DNA of 64,000 nucleotides from Xiphydria camelus (GCA_963678675.1 OY783200.1:5344501-5408500); one strand, 5' to 3'; counted from the stretch's first letter, positions 12,240 through 24,630 are shown. The notes: a model not told the origin generated them from the letters alone. Made by a program: numbers and translations.

Positions 12240-13309
12240 TGCAAGTTCCGTAGATGTCCCACATGAGGAATGAAAATTCGATAGCAAAATACTTTCTTGT
12301 TAAAATGTGAATACATGTTCTATTTACTGGAATGTAATAATTTCTCTAATAGAAAAAAATAATTTGGATAAACCAAGCTAAAATACATATCTAAAGAAAT
12401 AAGAAATTCCATTTTCGGCATTTTGGTGGATAGATCCTCAAGTAGTAGAATAGATGTTCATACTTCGGAAGATAAATGCCCTCTAGAGTGTTTGATAAGA
12501 TAAAGAATCCATTTCAGGCGCAAAAAAGACAAATTTTATAATGAGAGAATATATCTAATATATATATCTCTCTCATATAATATATATTCTAAAATACGAC
12601 AATGAAAAAAGTACAATTATCAATTTATAAAAAAACAGAAATAATTGAAAATTCACTGCAAAACTATTGCTGCCCTGTCGACTCTAACGATTTCACTATT
12701 TCTCTCGCCATTTGTTTCTTCTTCTTTCGACGATCATTACCAAATGTGCGAAAAAGTCGTTTTCTATTTTCCAGGAAAAATAAATAATAATAGAAAGTAG
12801 ATAATAATCAGTAAGTCTTACGCTGTATCGTCTTTCGTGATTGAAAGAATGTCGGTATAGTAAATCGTTAATAAAATAGAGGCATATACATCCTCCTTCG
12901 CCAATGGGGCATCCATCCCCTAACAAAAGACTAACGTTGGAATAGACGCTTCACCGGCAATACTTTCGACGTGCAAAATAAAAATCAGATAGCAGTCGTT
13001 GTGTTCTTCGTCAATTAACTCTACCGATTCTCAAAAATTACTTCCACTTTGAATTTCTTCATGGAATATCCTCCAGGCGTTATTTTAGCGGAAGCAGTTT
13101 CACCTTGAAATTACAACGAGCTGTGCTCTCCGCTCGAAACTATTATAAATACTCAGCATAGTCGATGGGTAAATTTTCAATGTCCATCTTCATGAATAAG
13201 TAAATTGATGTAACAGAAATACCTCATTGCTTCGATCGTGTTGGCATATTCTAAATAAAGGGGGTTGGGCATCTATTCTCCCGGGGCATCCATCCTACTT
13301 TTTTACCCT
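12240..13309 (-). mobile_element. Inverted copy of the 1.1-kb M9 element
   Basis: Read on the minus strand it begins agggtaaaaaagtaggatgg and follows 7104-8285 through gaatatgccaacacgat, accgacattctttcaatcac, cgcctgaaatggattcttta and ccagtaaatagaaca to catgtgggacatctac. The far TIR is degraded. Several small indels separate the two copies. No coding frame survives. Confidence 0.65.
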
Positions 13310-14590
13310 AGGTTCTCCGAGCAAAGCAGATGACCCATCTTCTTTTTGCGATCATATTGTACGCCGCCGCGATTGCATTGATCGATGATTTTTCTATGTT
13401 AAGAAAGTTTTCAAATATAAACGTAAAAAAAAGGGAAATGAATGGACACTGTTAGAAGTGTTTTTCATTTCACAATATGACGCTATACGGATGTGTAGAG
13501 AATTCAAAAATACATTCTTAATTTGAATAAGCAAACTTTGAATTCACTACAAAACTTTTAAAATCACAAATTTCGTTTTGATTTCCAAACACATATTGGG
13601 AAATAAAAAACTCGTACTTTTATTTAATCACTGTCTCTTTAAATAGGCAACGTTCACTCTGAATTCCTCTAACATCGTGTTCGTATTTCACAACAGCGTC
13701 TGAAAAAAACAATACCCATATTTGGTTTTAAAACATGTATGGGAAAAACCTAACAACGCGTCTCTTTCGAATTCACAATACATTGTGTGATATACTACGT
13801 GTGATATAATAATGATGTTTCAAACAGTGCAAATTGTACCGAATTATTCCATAAATAATGAATGATTAATATTATCATAATCGCTACTGTTTTGAAAAAG
13901 AAAGTATCACATTATTTTATAAAATTTAATGAGAAGAACCTTCGAGAGCAGCAGACCGACACCAATATTGAAGAGTCGATGCAGCTCGTCCTAAAGATCG
14001 CAGGTTCGAGTCCCGGTAGGGTATAAAAAAAAAACCGACACCACTAGGCGGGTCGGCAGGTAGCAGTGTAAAGTCACTGCGTGCGTTCCATTTTTAGCCT
14101 GAGTTAGTAGTGTATTGTGATTTCACAACACCTTATCTTTCGAATTTCACAGTACCGAAGAGCGCTTCTACTTTTTCACACAAAGTATTGTGATTTTAAA
14201 ATACAACGATTTCGGAATTCCTAACGCCATTACGCATTAGCTTCAATGTACACTCGTGTTTGTAAAAATGCTTCCATTACATTTATTGCGATTTCCTAAC
14301 AGAAACTTCTAACAGTGGAGAGTACTCCAAAACGCGACACGCGAGTATAGTAAATCGCAAAAAAAAAAAAGAGTCTTACATTAACAACCAAAAAATATCA
14401 GACTAGAGAATTTGGCAGTTACCTTTACGATGATCGCCAGGACAGATGAAAATATATTAAATTCGATCCGCGCTTTGCCCTTGGCCTAGTTTTTCACTAA
14501 AAAGAAATCCAAATGTTGAAGCTTTTCATTGTTTTCATATTTCCCCTCAAAGCGGAATACATTTGGAGAATTATTGCAATGCAAAATTCT
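13310..14590. other. AT-rich spacer with a SINE-like fragment
   Basis: AT-rich sequence without a supported gene. The only structured part is the tRNA-like segment at about 13945-14035. A poly-A run lies at 14352-14363. Confidence 0.35.
13945..14035 (+). repeat. tRNA-derived SINE-like fragment
   Basis: Bases 14003-14013 read ggttcgagtcc, a perfect RNA polymerase III B-box / T-arm match, followed by cggtagggt and an A-rich tail (14022-14034). No convincing A-box or complete cloverleaf is visible upstream, so this is not a functional tRNA. Half of a tRNA plus an A-tail suggests a decayed SINE. Confidence 0.45.
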
Positions 14591-14599
14591 CTAATCTCA

Positions 14600-15545
14600 T
14601 TTTCCGTGCTAAACCTCAACACATCCGCTTTGCCCGGAGCTCCCCCCGTAATATTCCCCGGCGCCAAACGAGGGCGAAATTTACTCGGCGAAATCATTAA
14701 AATCACGCGTATCGATCGAACCACCGCCGCCGCCGGGAGTTTGATGTTTCGTCGAATTGGAAGCCCACTGCGAGCGCGCGTCGCGCTTTGTGGAGCGGAA
14801 AATGTTCAATGGAAATTCAGCGAATGGGACGAGAACGCGACGCGTATTGGTTTAGTTATTCGAGTATTTCGCGTTGCGGCTACGGTACTCCCGCTCCTGT
14901 GCGTCGGTATACCGATCTCGCAGATTTCCGTCGCTGATGCGACCCCGCGTTTTGACGAGAGAGAGAAAGGGAGAGAAGATTCGTTTGAACGCTGACGAAC
15001 GCGCCCGGCAACTGCGGAGGGATTCGCATTTTCGTCCGCACGCCAATCGAAAATTATGATTAAAGCGAAATCGTTTCGTCCGCGGACGAACGATCGCCGA
15101 TGGCTGCTGCAGCGTCGCGCGCCGAAACGAGATATGCACTCGAGCGACGCGTCGCCGGGCCGAAGATTGGACGCGGCTCGTTCGGACGCTCATAGGAGTT
15201 CGAGACGTGTGCGGATTACGGAGGAGAATCGCGCGCGATCGAGGATCGGCGAGACGCAAACGGGCGAAACTTTTATCTCCACTCTCCACCTCGACGCGGA
15301 GAGACGCTGTCTTCTCCCTTTTCCACCCTCCGGGGAATCGCGAGCGACAAGCGATACCGCCGACTCCGGCGCCCCGGACGTCCAATCTTTGGACGCGAGG
15401 ATGGAGCTCGAGGCGATATGGGTATCTGCGAATACGTATACCGAACTCGAGAGACGTGGCTAACGGGGTCGCGAATGTCGGACGATGGGCAATCAATTAT
15501 TGTAATTCCTTCGACTACTTGTGTGGAGGAGGGAGAGTCTGAGAA
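14600..15545. other. CpG-rich block, no supported gene
   Basis: A GC-rich block with frames of up to 214 codons (minus, 14852-15496) and overlapping plus-strand frames. Their composition is arginine/serine-rich and no domain is recognisable, so they are most likely chance frames. Confidence 0.35.
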
Positions 15546-16727
15546 GCGAATGCAACCTGGAGTCTCTTCTTCTATACCCCGATAAACAACCTTCCGTGTG
15601 GTACATCACATCTGCTACGTTTAGTTTGAAGAAAAATGTTCCTCGAGATTGAGCGTATATTCAATGTTTCTGCGAATAAGTTAAAAATGTTTAAGGATTT
15701 ATGTAATAGTGTTTTGAATTAGTGTTTAATTTTTTCATGTATCAAATTTTTTTGATTAAAGAAAATGAAGTTATTAATTGGAAAGAATAATTGTTAAATT
15801 TATAACTAAGCGTTATATTTATAAATAATAATAATATTATTATTAATATGAGTATATATAGACAGATAAATTAATGTAATAATATTTAAACATTCGAAAT
15901 AATGTATTTAAATAATAATTAGTACGAGTAATTATTTAATAATCATTAATCTAATAAATTAGTCTTTAATATTTTTAATAAAAAAAATTTTTTATTATAT
16001 AATTTTTAATTTAAAATATAACATTTTCAATAAAAAATAAAATCACTAAATTAAATAATTAATAAATTTATAATAATCATTATGTTTATAAATTATGCAG
16101 GGTGTAATGAATAAGAGTGCTGAAATAGGAGGAGCCTAATTTTGTTCACAATTAGTACACTAACCAATGATTCCTATTTCAGCCCCTTCAGCTATTCACC
16201 CTGTATACACTAAGAAAAAAAATATAGTTCCAAATAAATTATTTTTTGTTTTGTTGAAGGTTAAATTTCGCCACACTAGCCATTGTGTATTTTGTCGGGC
16301 TATATAGTTGGAATAACTCAATTTTTCCGTTTCATTCAATAAAAATCGTTTTGTCTGTAGACCTGAGTCAATTCAACTTCACTGCCTTATTAATCAACCT
16401 GTTTGTTTGTTTGAATAAAAGTTCTTGTCAGAAGAACGGTGAAAGTATAGTGTTTTAACTAACATACATCGAGAAAAAATCGTTTGATTTAACTAAATTT
16501 TGAGATAACGGGCGGCTAACTAAATATATAATTATTTGAACAAATATTTAATTAACGCAGCTAAGTCCTATCTAGTTACCTCAACTAAATTTTAGTTACT
16601 GTAAATACATATTTGTCGAGATAACTATAATATATTTAATTGGTTTGTCCAAAAGATCGTGGCTGGAAAATTTTTCCTCAGCTTACATGTTTCAAATGAA
16701 AAATAATGAAACAAAAATTAAGTATAA
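15546..16727. other. AT-rich spacer with small TIR elements
   Basis: Strongly AT-rich. It contains the short TIR element 16098-16204 and, near 16205-16640, degenerate stretches resembling family M2 (cactaagaaaaaaaat, aactaaattttgagata). No gene is supported. Confidence 0.4.
16098..16204. repeat. Very short TIR element
   Basis: cagggtg at the left end and caccctg at the right, followed inward by gctgaaatagga versus tcctatttcagc. The whole element is about 107 bases and could fold into one hairpin. Confidence 0.65.
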
Positions 16728-17181
16728 ACTGTAAAAAAAAATTTATATTAAATTTAACATGATTGTATATAAAGCTTTTATCCAATACATAATTATGAAG
16801 ATTAATATAATCCGTTATTAAATTAATAATCGACATTTTATAAGGAAATATATTAACTTTCATAATTACGGAGTATATTAATTTTCATCATCCTGCATTG
16901 GAAAAAATTTTTATGTAAAAGTATATGAAAAATACACATTCTTTTTACACTATGTACTCTAAAAAAAAATTGTGTTTTTAATGCAATTGTGTAGAAAGTT
17001 TTTTTAATACGTAATTATGAAAATTAATGTATCTACTCCGTTATAAAAATTGTAAAGGAAATTTTATAAGCAAATATATCAATTTACATGATTACGGAGT
17101 AGGTATATTCATTTTCATAATCACGCATTGGAAAAAATCTTTCTGTAAAAATATATTAAAAATACAAATTCTTTTTACAGT
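16728..17181. repeat. Two tandem miniature elements, family M1
   Basis: Copies at about 16728-16950 and 16955-17181. Each has the gattatgaaaattaat dyad and the attctttttacagt right end. Same tandem arrangement as at 770-1320. Confidence 0.7.
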
Positions 17182-17279
17182 AGGTATTCGTTTAAAGAAC
17201 GAATATTATACACGTATTATATTATACATGCATATTACGAACCACATATAGTAATATACATTTCATCCTCGCGCGTAAT

Positions 17280-18120
17280 CAATATATCCTCATACGCTCA
17301 TTCCAAAAATAAACCGAGCAAACGTTTATTACACGCATGATGTCCAGATGGGTGCTTATATCGGGACCCCAAGTCGCGTGCGCGCAAACGTAACTCGGCC
17401 ACAGCGACCTGCACCACTTCCAAGCGAAGCGAGGACCACGCAACTTCCCCCGAAAAAGCTCAAAGCTCGGTGCGAAACGTCGAATCCGAGAAACGCGTGG
17501 ACGCATCGCGTCCACCCAGCTGTCCTTCGAGGAATCGATCGACGCTCCTCCGAAGATGAAAACCTCTCGCGAATCGGACGCGGAAAGGGAAACCGCGATG
17601 GGTCGAGGAACGAGGGGTATAAAAAGAACGTATACGATACCCCGAGCATCACGAGCGGTCGGCGCGGGGCGAACGACTCTCTTTCTCGGACGGTAGTTAT
17701 AGCCGACCACCGAAGGGTTTCACGGTTCAACGTGTACAACTTCATCCGCGAGAGGAAACGAACGAAGGGGAGCGAGGGAGGAGCCGCACTTTTTGGGTTA
17801 ATCGTTGCCCGGTGAACGAGGCTTCGGGGCGCTGCCCGCGTGTATAAAAAGAGCCCTTCGTCTTCCCTCAGCCGCCGCCCCCCCCCCCCCCCCCCGCTTC
17901 GCTTCGTCATACCGCTTTATCCCAGGGGATTCATTTCCCAAGGTTTACGTATGGCGTTTCGAGTCCTCTCCACCGCCAAGAAAAATAACGAACGAGAGGA
18001 CCTCGGGGTGTGGTAGCGTTGCCCGAGCGACCCGGTCTCTTTCGGAAGCTCTCGCCCCGTCGACCCACCCCGCACAGTAGGGCGAAACGCAGCTCTGACG
18101 TTCAAAAGTCGCTGCGGCCT
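17280..18120. other. CpG-rich block with poly-C run
   Basis: A GC-rich block with overlapping frames of 143-184 codons on both strands and no domain. A run of about 18 C lies at 17878-17896. The adjoining 18121-18654 is mixed sequence with no supported gene. Confidence 0.35.
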
Positions 18121-18654
18121 TTAATTCTCATCAGAGTTCGACAATTTTTTTTATTTCCGATAGACGGCATTAATTTTGGAAGAAAGGAAGGAGAGCCGAT
18201 TTTTTATCTTGTCACTTCCGTTCACTGTAAATTCAGTAGGATGGGGCGTAACAATTAGATATTCGCTTCTTTTTGAGTCAAACGAGGTATATAATGGTTG
18301 TTGGCGTCGCTGATTATGAACGCGTTGTTGAAATAACTAAATTTAAATTGTCACATCCAGTACACTCAGGATCTAAAGAAGTTTTATACGTTTGCTCCGT
18401 TCTTGTCTCAAAAAGGCTACGTAAGGAATTCGTGAGACCAATAATTTGTGTATCGAGTTGAAAATGAGAAGTGGTATTCATACCATTGTTTACATAGAAT
18501 CTGTTTCCTATTCTTGGTCCACCTTGCATGGAGATTTAAACAGCAGAACGTAGAAGTTGCCGTGCAATCAGTTGCGCAAACTACAGTGAACGGGAGTGAT
18601 AAAATAAAAAATCGGCTCTCTTACAATAATTGTCCTAAATTCAATTTTAATTAT

Positions 18655-19060
18655 CGACCGAACGTAGCAAGTCTACTGTTCGACGGTGTAGAGCGAAAAT
18701 GCTTTCGTGTGTCTCTCTGTCTGTCTCTGTTTGTCTTGTGATAACTTTTAAACGCTTTTGCCGATCTTGATGAAACTCGGCACATATGTTCACTGATCCC
18801 CAGTACGTCATAATTTCTTTGGGGCACACGATCGAGAGGGTGGAAAGGGGATTAATCATCCCTAACGTAGGCGGAGGTAGTATACGAAGTGACGTTTTCT
18901 GACTTTAACTGCGAACGCTGCGAAAACGGTGCTGGATAGCCAAAAATTTTGCATAAACAATTTTGTAGGGGATGAAATTTTCTACAAAAAAAGTTCTGAG
19001 ACGCTTATGTCTAACTATAGTAGTTTAGCCGCTGCGAACACTCATATTTGTCGCTCGAAA
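18655..19060 (+). repeat. Dispersed repeat family M3, copy 1
   Basis: Begins gaccgaacgtagcaagtcta and contains cttttgccgatcttgatgaa, actcggcacatatgttcact, gtggaaaggggattaatcat and ttgtaggggatgaaattt. It ends near catatttgtcgctcg. Three other copies lie at 22983-23376, 31381-31762 and 31883-32237, all in the same orientation. There are no visible TIRs and no coding frame; the class is unknown. Confidence 0.7.
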
Positions 19061-19077
19061 ATTTGGGGTCAACAACC

Positions 19078-19228
19078 CAAGCAACACACTTCGGTCAAAA
19101 TAATATCACTCGCTAAATGACGTCATTTCTTATTATAAAAATGACATCAAACGTCTTTAAGAAATTATAAAATAATGAGATTTTATCATTGTTTTTTGAC
19201 ATTTCTGAAAGACGTTTGATATTATTTG
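19078..19228 (+). repeat. Miniature TIR element, family M4, copy 1
   Basis: Begins agcaacacacttcggtcaaa, then atgacgtcatttcttat and acatcaaacgtctttaag. The inverted half has tctgaaagacgtttgatatt. The second copy at 20605-20797 is complete; the right end here is decayed. Confidence 0.6.
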
Positions 19229-19329
19229 GTGAATTACTAATTTAAAACTACTAGTTTGAAAAAAATCATTAAAATCGGATTAGAAATAACGGCTATAGCG
19301 ACTTCTGAACCAGAAAAGTGCACTTTTCC

Positions 19330-19760
19330 CCGCTGTCCACTTAGAAAAAAATCTACAGTTACCGCAACGGACAACGGGAGAACGAGGAAGCGCGCCCTCC
19401 GCCGTCACCTCCGCGTCCTCCCGACGGACGACGCGTCAATGGTGAATTATTTGCTCGAGGAGCATTCGCGCGGAGAACAGCGGGAGGGCGCGTCCTCCGC
19501 GTAGCGGCCGGCCAAATGAATATTAGTGGCACCCTCGAGACTGAATTAATAACAATCGCCCCTCTCGTTGTCCTGCCCGATACGACGAAACACCGGCACG
19601 AAATATCCCGAGCGCATCTCGACGGACTCGAATTGATACCCGAAGGCGATTCTTCTTACTCCTCGAACGAGGCTCGATATCGAGAGACTTTCCAAAAGCC
19701 GTAATCGCGCTTCAAAGCGAACCGCGCTCCGTCCTCTTCCGCGTAAAGCTGCCAATCGCC
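19330..19760. other. CpG-rich block, no supported gene
   Basis: A GC-rich stretch with short frames on both strands and no recognisable product. Bases 19761-19970 are unremarkable. Confidence 0.35.
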
Positions 19761-19970
19761 GTTACACGAGGGACGTGGAAATGTAGGAATATATCAATTC
19801 GACGCATGTACGCTAATTGGCCCGCGTGCCTTTCAAGGGATTCCCCCTGAATAACGTTCGCGTCCGATTTCAAAGCGGAGGACGTTAATAATTCCGGGAA
19901 CGATATTATTCGCGGTCGATAACGCAGCGCTGATAAAAGAAGGGCGCGACATGGTAAAATGAAGAAGCCT

Positions 19971-20875
19971 ACTGAGAAAAATGACTTAGTCGATTTACCA
20001 AAAATCATGGACAATGACTGGACCGTTTGGTAAAACATGGATTCTTCGTCTGTTCGGTTAAACTGACCATTTTCTGATTAGAATAACTAGACACGTAGTT
20101 AAAATCGCTAAACATTTAGTTGGAATAACTAAATATTTGGTTTAATTTAGTAGCATTTTGGTTAGAATAACTAAACTCTTTAAACCAGATGCATTTTGTA
20201 ATATTAACTAAATTATTTTTTTCAGTGCACTGAGAAATATAATTTAGTCGATTTAACCAAAATCCTAGAAAGGATGATCAAACCGTTTGGTGAAATATCG
20301 ATCATCCATCTGTTTGGTCAAACTGACCATTTACTGGATAGAATAACTAGTTATTTAGTTAAAATTACTAAATATTTAATTAGAATAACTAAATATTTGG
20401 TTCAACTTACTAGTATTTTGGTCAGAATAACAGCTCGTTTAACCAAATGCGTTTTGTCATTTTAATCAAGTTATTTTTCTCAATGTGCACAGAGAAAAAT
20501 AATTTGGTCGATTTAACCAAAATCTTGGAAACGATGACCAAACCTGAAACATGGATCCTCCTTCTGTTTTATTAAACTAAAAATATTTGATTCAATCGAC
20601 TAGTTCCAAACAACACCCTTTATTCAAAATAATGTCACTCATTAAATGACGTCATTTTTTTATCAAAATGACATGAAACGTCTTTCAAAAATGACAAAAT
20701 AATGATAAACCCTCATTATTTTCTCACTTCTGAAAGACGTTTGATGTTATTTTCACAAAAAAAAAAACATTATTTTGACTAAAGTGTGTTGCTCAGGGTA
20801 CTTCGATTAGAATAACTAAATGCATTTTACTAGACACGTATTGTCATTTTGACCTAAACATTTTTCTCAATATGC
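19971..20875 (+). repeat. Three head-to-tail copies of miniature element M2
   Basis: Copies at 19971-20227, 20228-20487 and 20488-20875. Each begins cactgagaaaaat or similar, then aatttagtcgatttaaccaa, aaaccgtttggtgaaa and ggttagaataactaaa, and ends ttatttttctcagtg. The third copy is interrupted by the M4 element at 20605-20797. Adjacent copies abut without spacer. Confidence 0.75.
20605..20797. repeat. Nested TIR element M4, copy 2
   Basis: Inserted inside the third M2 copy. The left end has ttcaaaataatgtcact; the right end has acattattttgactaaa and tgtgttg, inverted. Internal dyad: gacgtttgatgt / acatgaaacgtc. The host M2 sequence resumes as cttcgattagaataacta. Confidence 0.65.
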
Positions 20876-20889
20876 AGGAGCGTCCAGAA

Positions 20890-22600
20890 TCCTTTTCCCA
20901 TTACACCTCAAGAGAGAGCCCCCACTGCGCGACCCGGTTTCCTCTCACTTGTATATCGCGTCACGCCCTCTACTCGCCCGGCAGCGCGCGGTGAGAGAAT
21001 TTCGAGAGAAAGTTCCCTCCCAGCGTCTCGATGCGCCCGAGAGAGTTATCGAAGAGAACCCGCGTCCTCGTACAGCGGCGCTGCCGTGTTGGCGTTTAAT
21101 TAATGAATTCATTAAGGAGCGCGCACGGCGCGGCGCGTCGGAGGCGACGCGCGAAGGAAGGCGGGAGAAAAAGAAGAGTCGAAAGAAAAGGGCGCAGTTT
21201 TATACGTCGGCGTCGTATTATCACGCCGCTCCTATCAGTGCAGCATCTCCCAGCAGCGCGGACAAGTTTGCCGTTCAATCGAAGAAAAAATCTCTCTCTC
21301 TCTCTCCCTCACACCTCTCGCTCTTCCTCTCTCCCTCTCTCTGAGAAAGGTAAATAAATTCATTCATCCATTCTCTCGCCCTCCCTCCCTCCCTCCATCT
21401 CTCTCCTCCTCTCTCTCATTCTCTCTCCCCCCGCCCTCTCCATCTCCCCATCTCTATCTTCCCCTCTCTCCGTCTCTTTGAGAAAAATAAATAAATTTAT
21501 TCATTCATTCTCTCTCTCCCCCTCTCTCTCTCTCCTCTATTATTCTCTCCCCCCCTCTCTCTCTCTCTCTCTCTCTGTCTGAGAGAGATAAATAAATTCA
21601 TTCATTCATTCTCTCTCGCCCTCTCTCCCCCTCACTACTCTCTACCCCCTCTCGACCCTTCCACCCCCCCCCCCCCCCTCTCTCACTCTCGAACGCAAAA
21701 GGTCAGCGACAATTATCCCCGAAGAAGGCTCTCGAGAAAATTCTCACGAACCGCCTCGCCTCGCCCTGCTGTCGGGTCGTTGGAAAAGATTGCGAACGAT
21801 AACGATCTCCCTCGCTCCTCGGCTCTCTACTAACGCTGCGAGCGAGTGGCGCGAAGCTGTACGCGGGAACAAGAGAGGGCGCCGGCGTTAAAAACCCCCT
21901 CGACGCGGTTGATCGAAGAGTCAAACGGAACGGCGCGAAATCGAATTAAATATTTCGTAATGCACACCGCGTGCGTGTTTCTCGCCGAACGCCCTGGCGC
22001 GGAGCCAGCAATCTTCCGCCCCGAGATATTCGACGCCGCGGCGAAAAATTCGAAATTTATTCGCCGGAAACGAATTCCGATTGCATTCGCGCCGCGGCCT
22101 CCGCGCGCGACCCGTTTCCGAGATCGCCGGCAATGTATAACGAGAGCGAATTCGGTGTCTTTTCGGAGACCGGGGGATCGGTCGCGCCCGGACCACCAGG
22201 CGCCCTCTCTCGCGTACCCGATGCATCTCGCGCAACCTCTGGAGCCGCTGCGCGATCCGACCCTCCATCGGCAAGCCGCGTCCAGCCGAAAAGTTCGTCG
22301 CGCTTTTCGCTCGCATTCGCAGAGGGTGCGCGACGCTGCGCGCGTTTCGTTTAAATCCTTCAAATATTCCTCGTTAGACTACATTGAACTTTGTTCATCG
22401 TCGTCCCATTCTTCGACGAGGTTCTCTAGATTTTCGTGATTTGCGTGGATTGGTGAGATTGATTGAGGTTCGAGATTCAGAGTGGAGGTGTTCGCGTTTA
22501 TTCGCGGATTTCGTCACGGCGGAAGGTACATCCTCGAAGAGCGGGGCGAAGGAAGTTGCGTGCAACTCTAGTCCCGTATAGCGGTTTGACGAGCCGACAT
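20890..22600. other. CpG-rich block with long pyrimidine tract
   Basis: A GC-rich block. The frames of 177-197 codons on both strands at 21830-22439 overlap one another and have no domain. The central part is the pyrimidine tract at 21285-21690. Bases 22600-22982 are AT-rich and empty as far as can be seen. Confidence 0.35.
21285..21690. repeat. Pyrimidine-rich minisatellite tract
   Basis: About 400 bases of almost pure C/T on the plus strand, interrupted three times (near 21341, 21479 and 21581) by the same block, ctgagaaa(g/a)(g/a)taaataaattcattcatt. Spacing is about 138 and 102 bases. It ends in a C run at 21664-21678. Mirror-symmetric pyrimidine tracts of this kind can adopt triplex structure; that part is inference. 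Confidence 0.7.
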
Positions 22601-22982
22601 TTTACTGAACAATTTGGTTATTGCATAAAAAATATTAATAATATTTAATTCAATTTATAATCTGTAGATATATATTCGATGTTACAGAAAAAAAAGTGTC
22701 CAGAAAAATAGTTGTAAGTGCGTTTCTCTCTACTGTATAATGACGTCACCGAAAAGCCACGGGAGAAGCACTTATGCCAAGCAATGAGCGCGAGAAAGAT
22801 AGACTTAAAATATTGTGACTATGCCGAACTTTTAAGTACCGTTTTCTAACTTAAATAAAGCTGAAAATGAAAAATGAAAAAATACGGAGTAAATAAATCT
22901 ATCCAAATTTTTTTAATCTACAATAAAAAAATTAGTGAGTGAACCGAATTCCCTTGAAAAAATAACCGGACAAATTAATTGG

Positions 22983-23376
22983 CCTGATGTAATAAGGTCT
23001 ACTATTCAACAGGATAGAACGGAAATGCTTTCGTCTATCTTTCTGTCTGTTTGTCTCACGGTAACTCTTAACCGCTATTACCGATCTTGATGAAACTCGG
23101 CAAATATGTTCATTGACCTTAAGCGCGTCGTAAGTTCGTTGGGGAATGCGATCGGAAGGGTGGAAAGGAAATTAATTAAGGAAATCCCTAACGTGAGCGG
23201 AGATAGTGTATGATATGACGTTTTCTGACTTTAAGCTGCGAGAGCTACGAAAACAGTGTCAAATAGCCCAAAATTTCACATAAACAATTTTGTAGAGGAT
23301 AAAATTTCTTACAAAAAGCCCATTAGTGCCTATAACCAACTGTAATAGTTTAGTCGTAGCGAGCGCTTATGAAGTC
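22983..23376 (+). repeat. Dispersed repeat family M3, copy 2
   Basis: Matches 18655-19060: taataaggtctactattcaa, ttaccgatcttgatgaaact, gtggaaaggaaattaattaa, ttttgtagaggataaaattt, then tttagtcgtagcgagcgc. Confidence 0.7.
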
Positions 23377-24140
23377 TGCATAGAGAAAAGAATTACCTAG
23401 TTATTGAGAATGACTTGTAGGGTCGCAAATAATTACTTATCTCAGTGAACGTTTTTAATACATCAATTAAATATTCCTTCCTTACAATCATGTGGAATAG
23501 CATATGATTACAAGAAGAATTATGTAGTTGATATGTGAAACATAAAAAAAGATTTAATAAATATAAAAACATTAAATAATTACCAGCGACCCAGCAAGTA
23601 ATTTTTAGTAGATTCAACTAATTTTTGTCCCTGTGTGCCTAACCCACTTTCGACTTACGACTTTGAACCTGATGTTTGGGATTGCTCAAATTTCGCAGAT
23701 TGAAAATGAGTCAGCATATGTACATGTACCATTTTAGCACTAGATCTCGCTGATTCAGAAAGGTCTACTTTTCTCAGAACTATTATTATATTCGCAAGCA
23801 AGAGGGACGAATCCGAGAAAATATCCACGAAGCACGACTCGCGGGGGTTCGTGTACAATAACGCAAGGACAACGAGAGGGCGAGCAATTATATTCGGTCC
23901 GCCGTCGTCGTCGCGTGCGCGACGCGGCGTTAATTAAACGAAAGGGAACGAAATCCGTCGCGCGTTCCGCTCGAGAGCATCGGGAGGATAAAAGGGTGGG
24001 CGCGGGGAGGAAAACGAGGACGAGCAAAATTACAATTGCGATTTCTCGCCGAGCTATTTCCACTCTCAACGAGCTCGGTCGAACATCGACGCTCGAGGAG
24101 TCACCTATTTCGCGGATGGACCTCTCCTCGTCCAAATAAA
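23377..24140. other. AT-rich spacer then CpG-rich block
   Basis: Bases 23377-23830 are AT-rich and empty. Bases 23830-24140 are CpG-rich with a 126-codon minus-strand frame (23755-24135) that has no recognisable domain. Confidence 0.3.
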
Positions 24141-24248
24141 ACCAGTTACCTCAAATTTTGATTTTTTAATACCAGGTTTATATATACGGGACCCCGTCAA
24201 TTTGACGGATGACTTATTCAGAGTACCATTCAATTTCGTTTATCTACA

Positions 24249-24630
24249 CTCAGAAAAAAATTAGCCAAATTGATTTATATCGGTTTCTTAAATATTTAAT
24301 ATTTTCTTCACATTTAGATAATTGTTTTAAATCCAATACCCGTTCTTTCACAACTAATATAAATTTAATCACTATAAGTAATATAGATAAGTATTTAGTT
24401 GCTACAACTTTACATATTTAGTCCGCCACATATGACTATTTACATATGTACAGTTGAAATAAGTCAGTATTTTTTTAATATAACTAATATTAACTCACAT
24501 TAATTATGCTTATACTTGCTGCGAATAACCGAGTATTTCAAGAAATACGATTTTCTTAACTTAAATGAATATATCGTTATTTCGACTAATTTAAACAAAC
24601 TAAATCTTTCAACCAAATTTTTTTCTCAGT
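24249..24630. repeat. AT-rich miniature TIR element
   Basis: The left end ctcagaaaaaaattagccaa and the right end aaccaaatttttttctcag are inverted. The inside is AT-rich with paired motifs, and the end sequence resembles family M2. Bases 24640-25300 start with a similar cactcagaaaaatgta but no matching second end was found; that stretch has no supported gene. Confidence 0.5.

Noticed and set aside
13945..14035. Functional tRNA gene
   Set aside because: Only the T-arm/B-box half is present; no acceptor pairing or D-arm found.
14852..15496. 214-codon minus-strand open frame, and similar long frames in CpG-rich blocks (2154-2669, 17356-17910, 21830-22439, 34784-35320, 42111-42584)
   Set aside because: Frames overlap others on both strands, have low-complexity R/S-rich composition, start at non-ATG or arbitrary codons in places, and match no family. 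GC-rich DNA has few stops.
16678..17251. Repeated small frames (…NLHNY… type) at 16678-16863, 17027-17251 and 37373-37576
   Set aside because: All derive from the M1 miniature element and differ in frame and strand.
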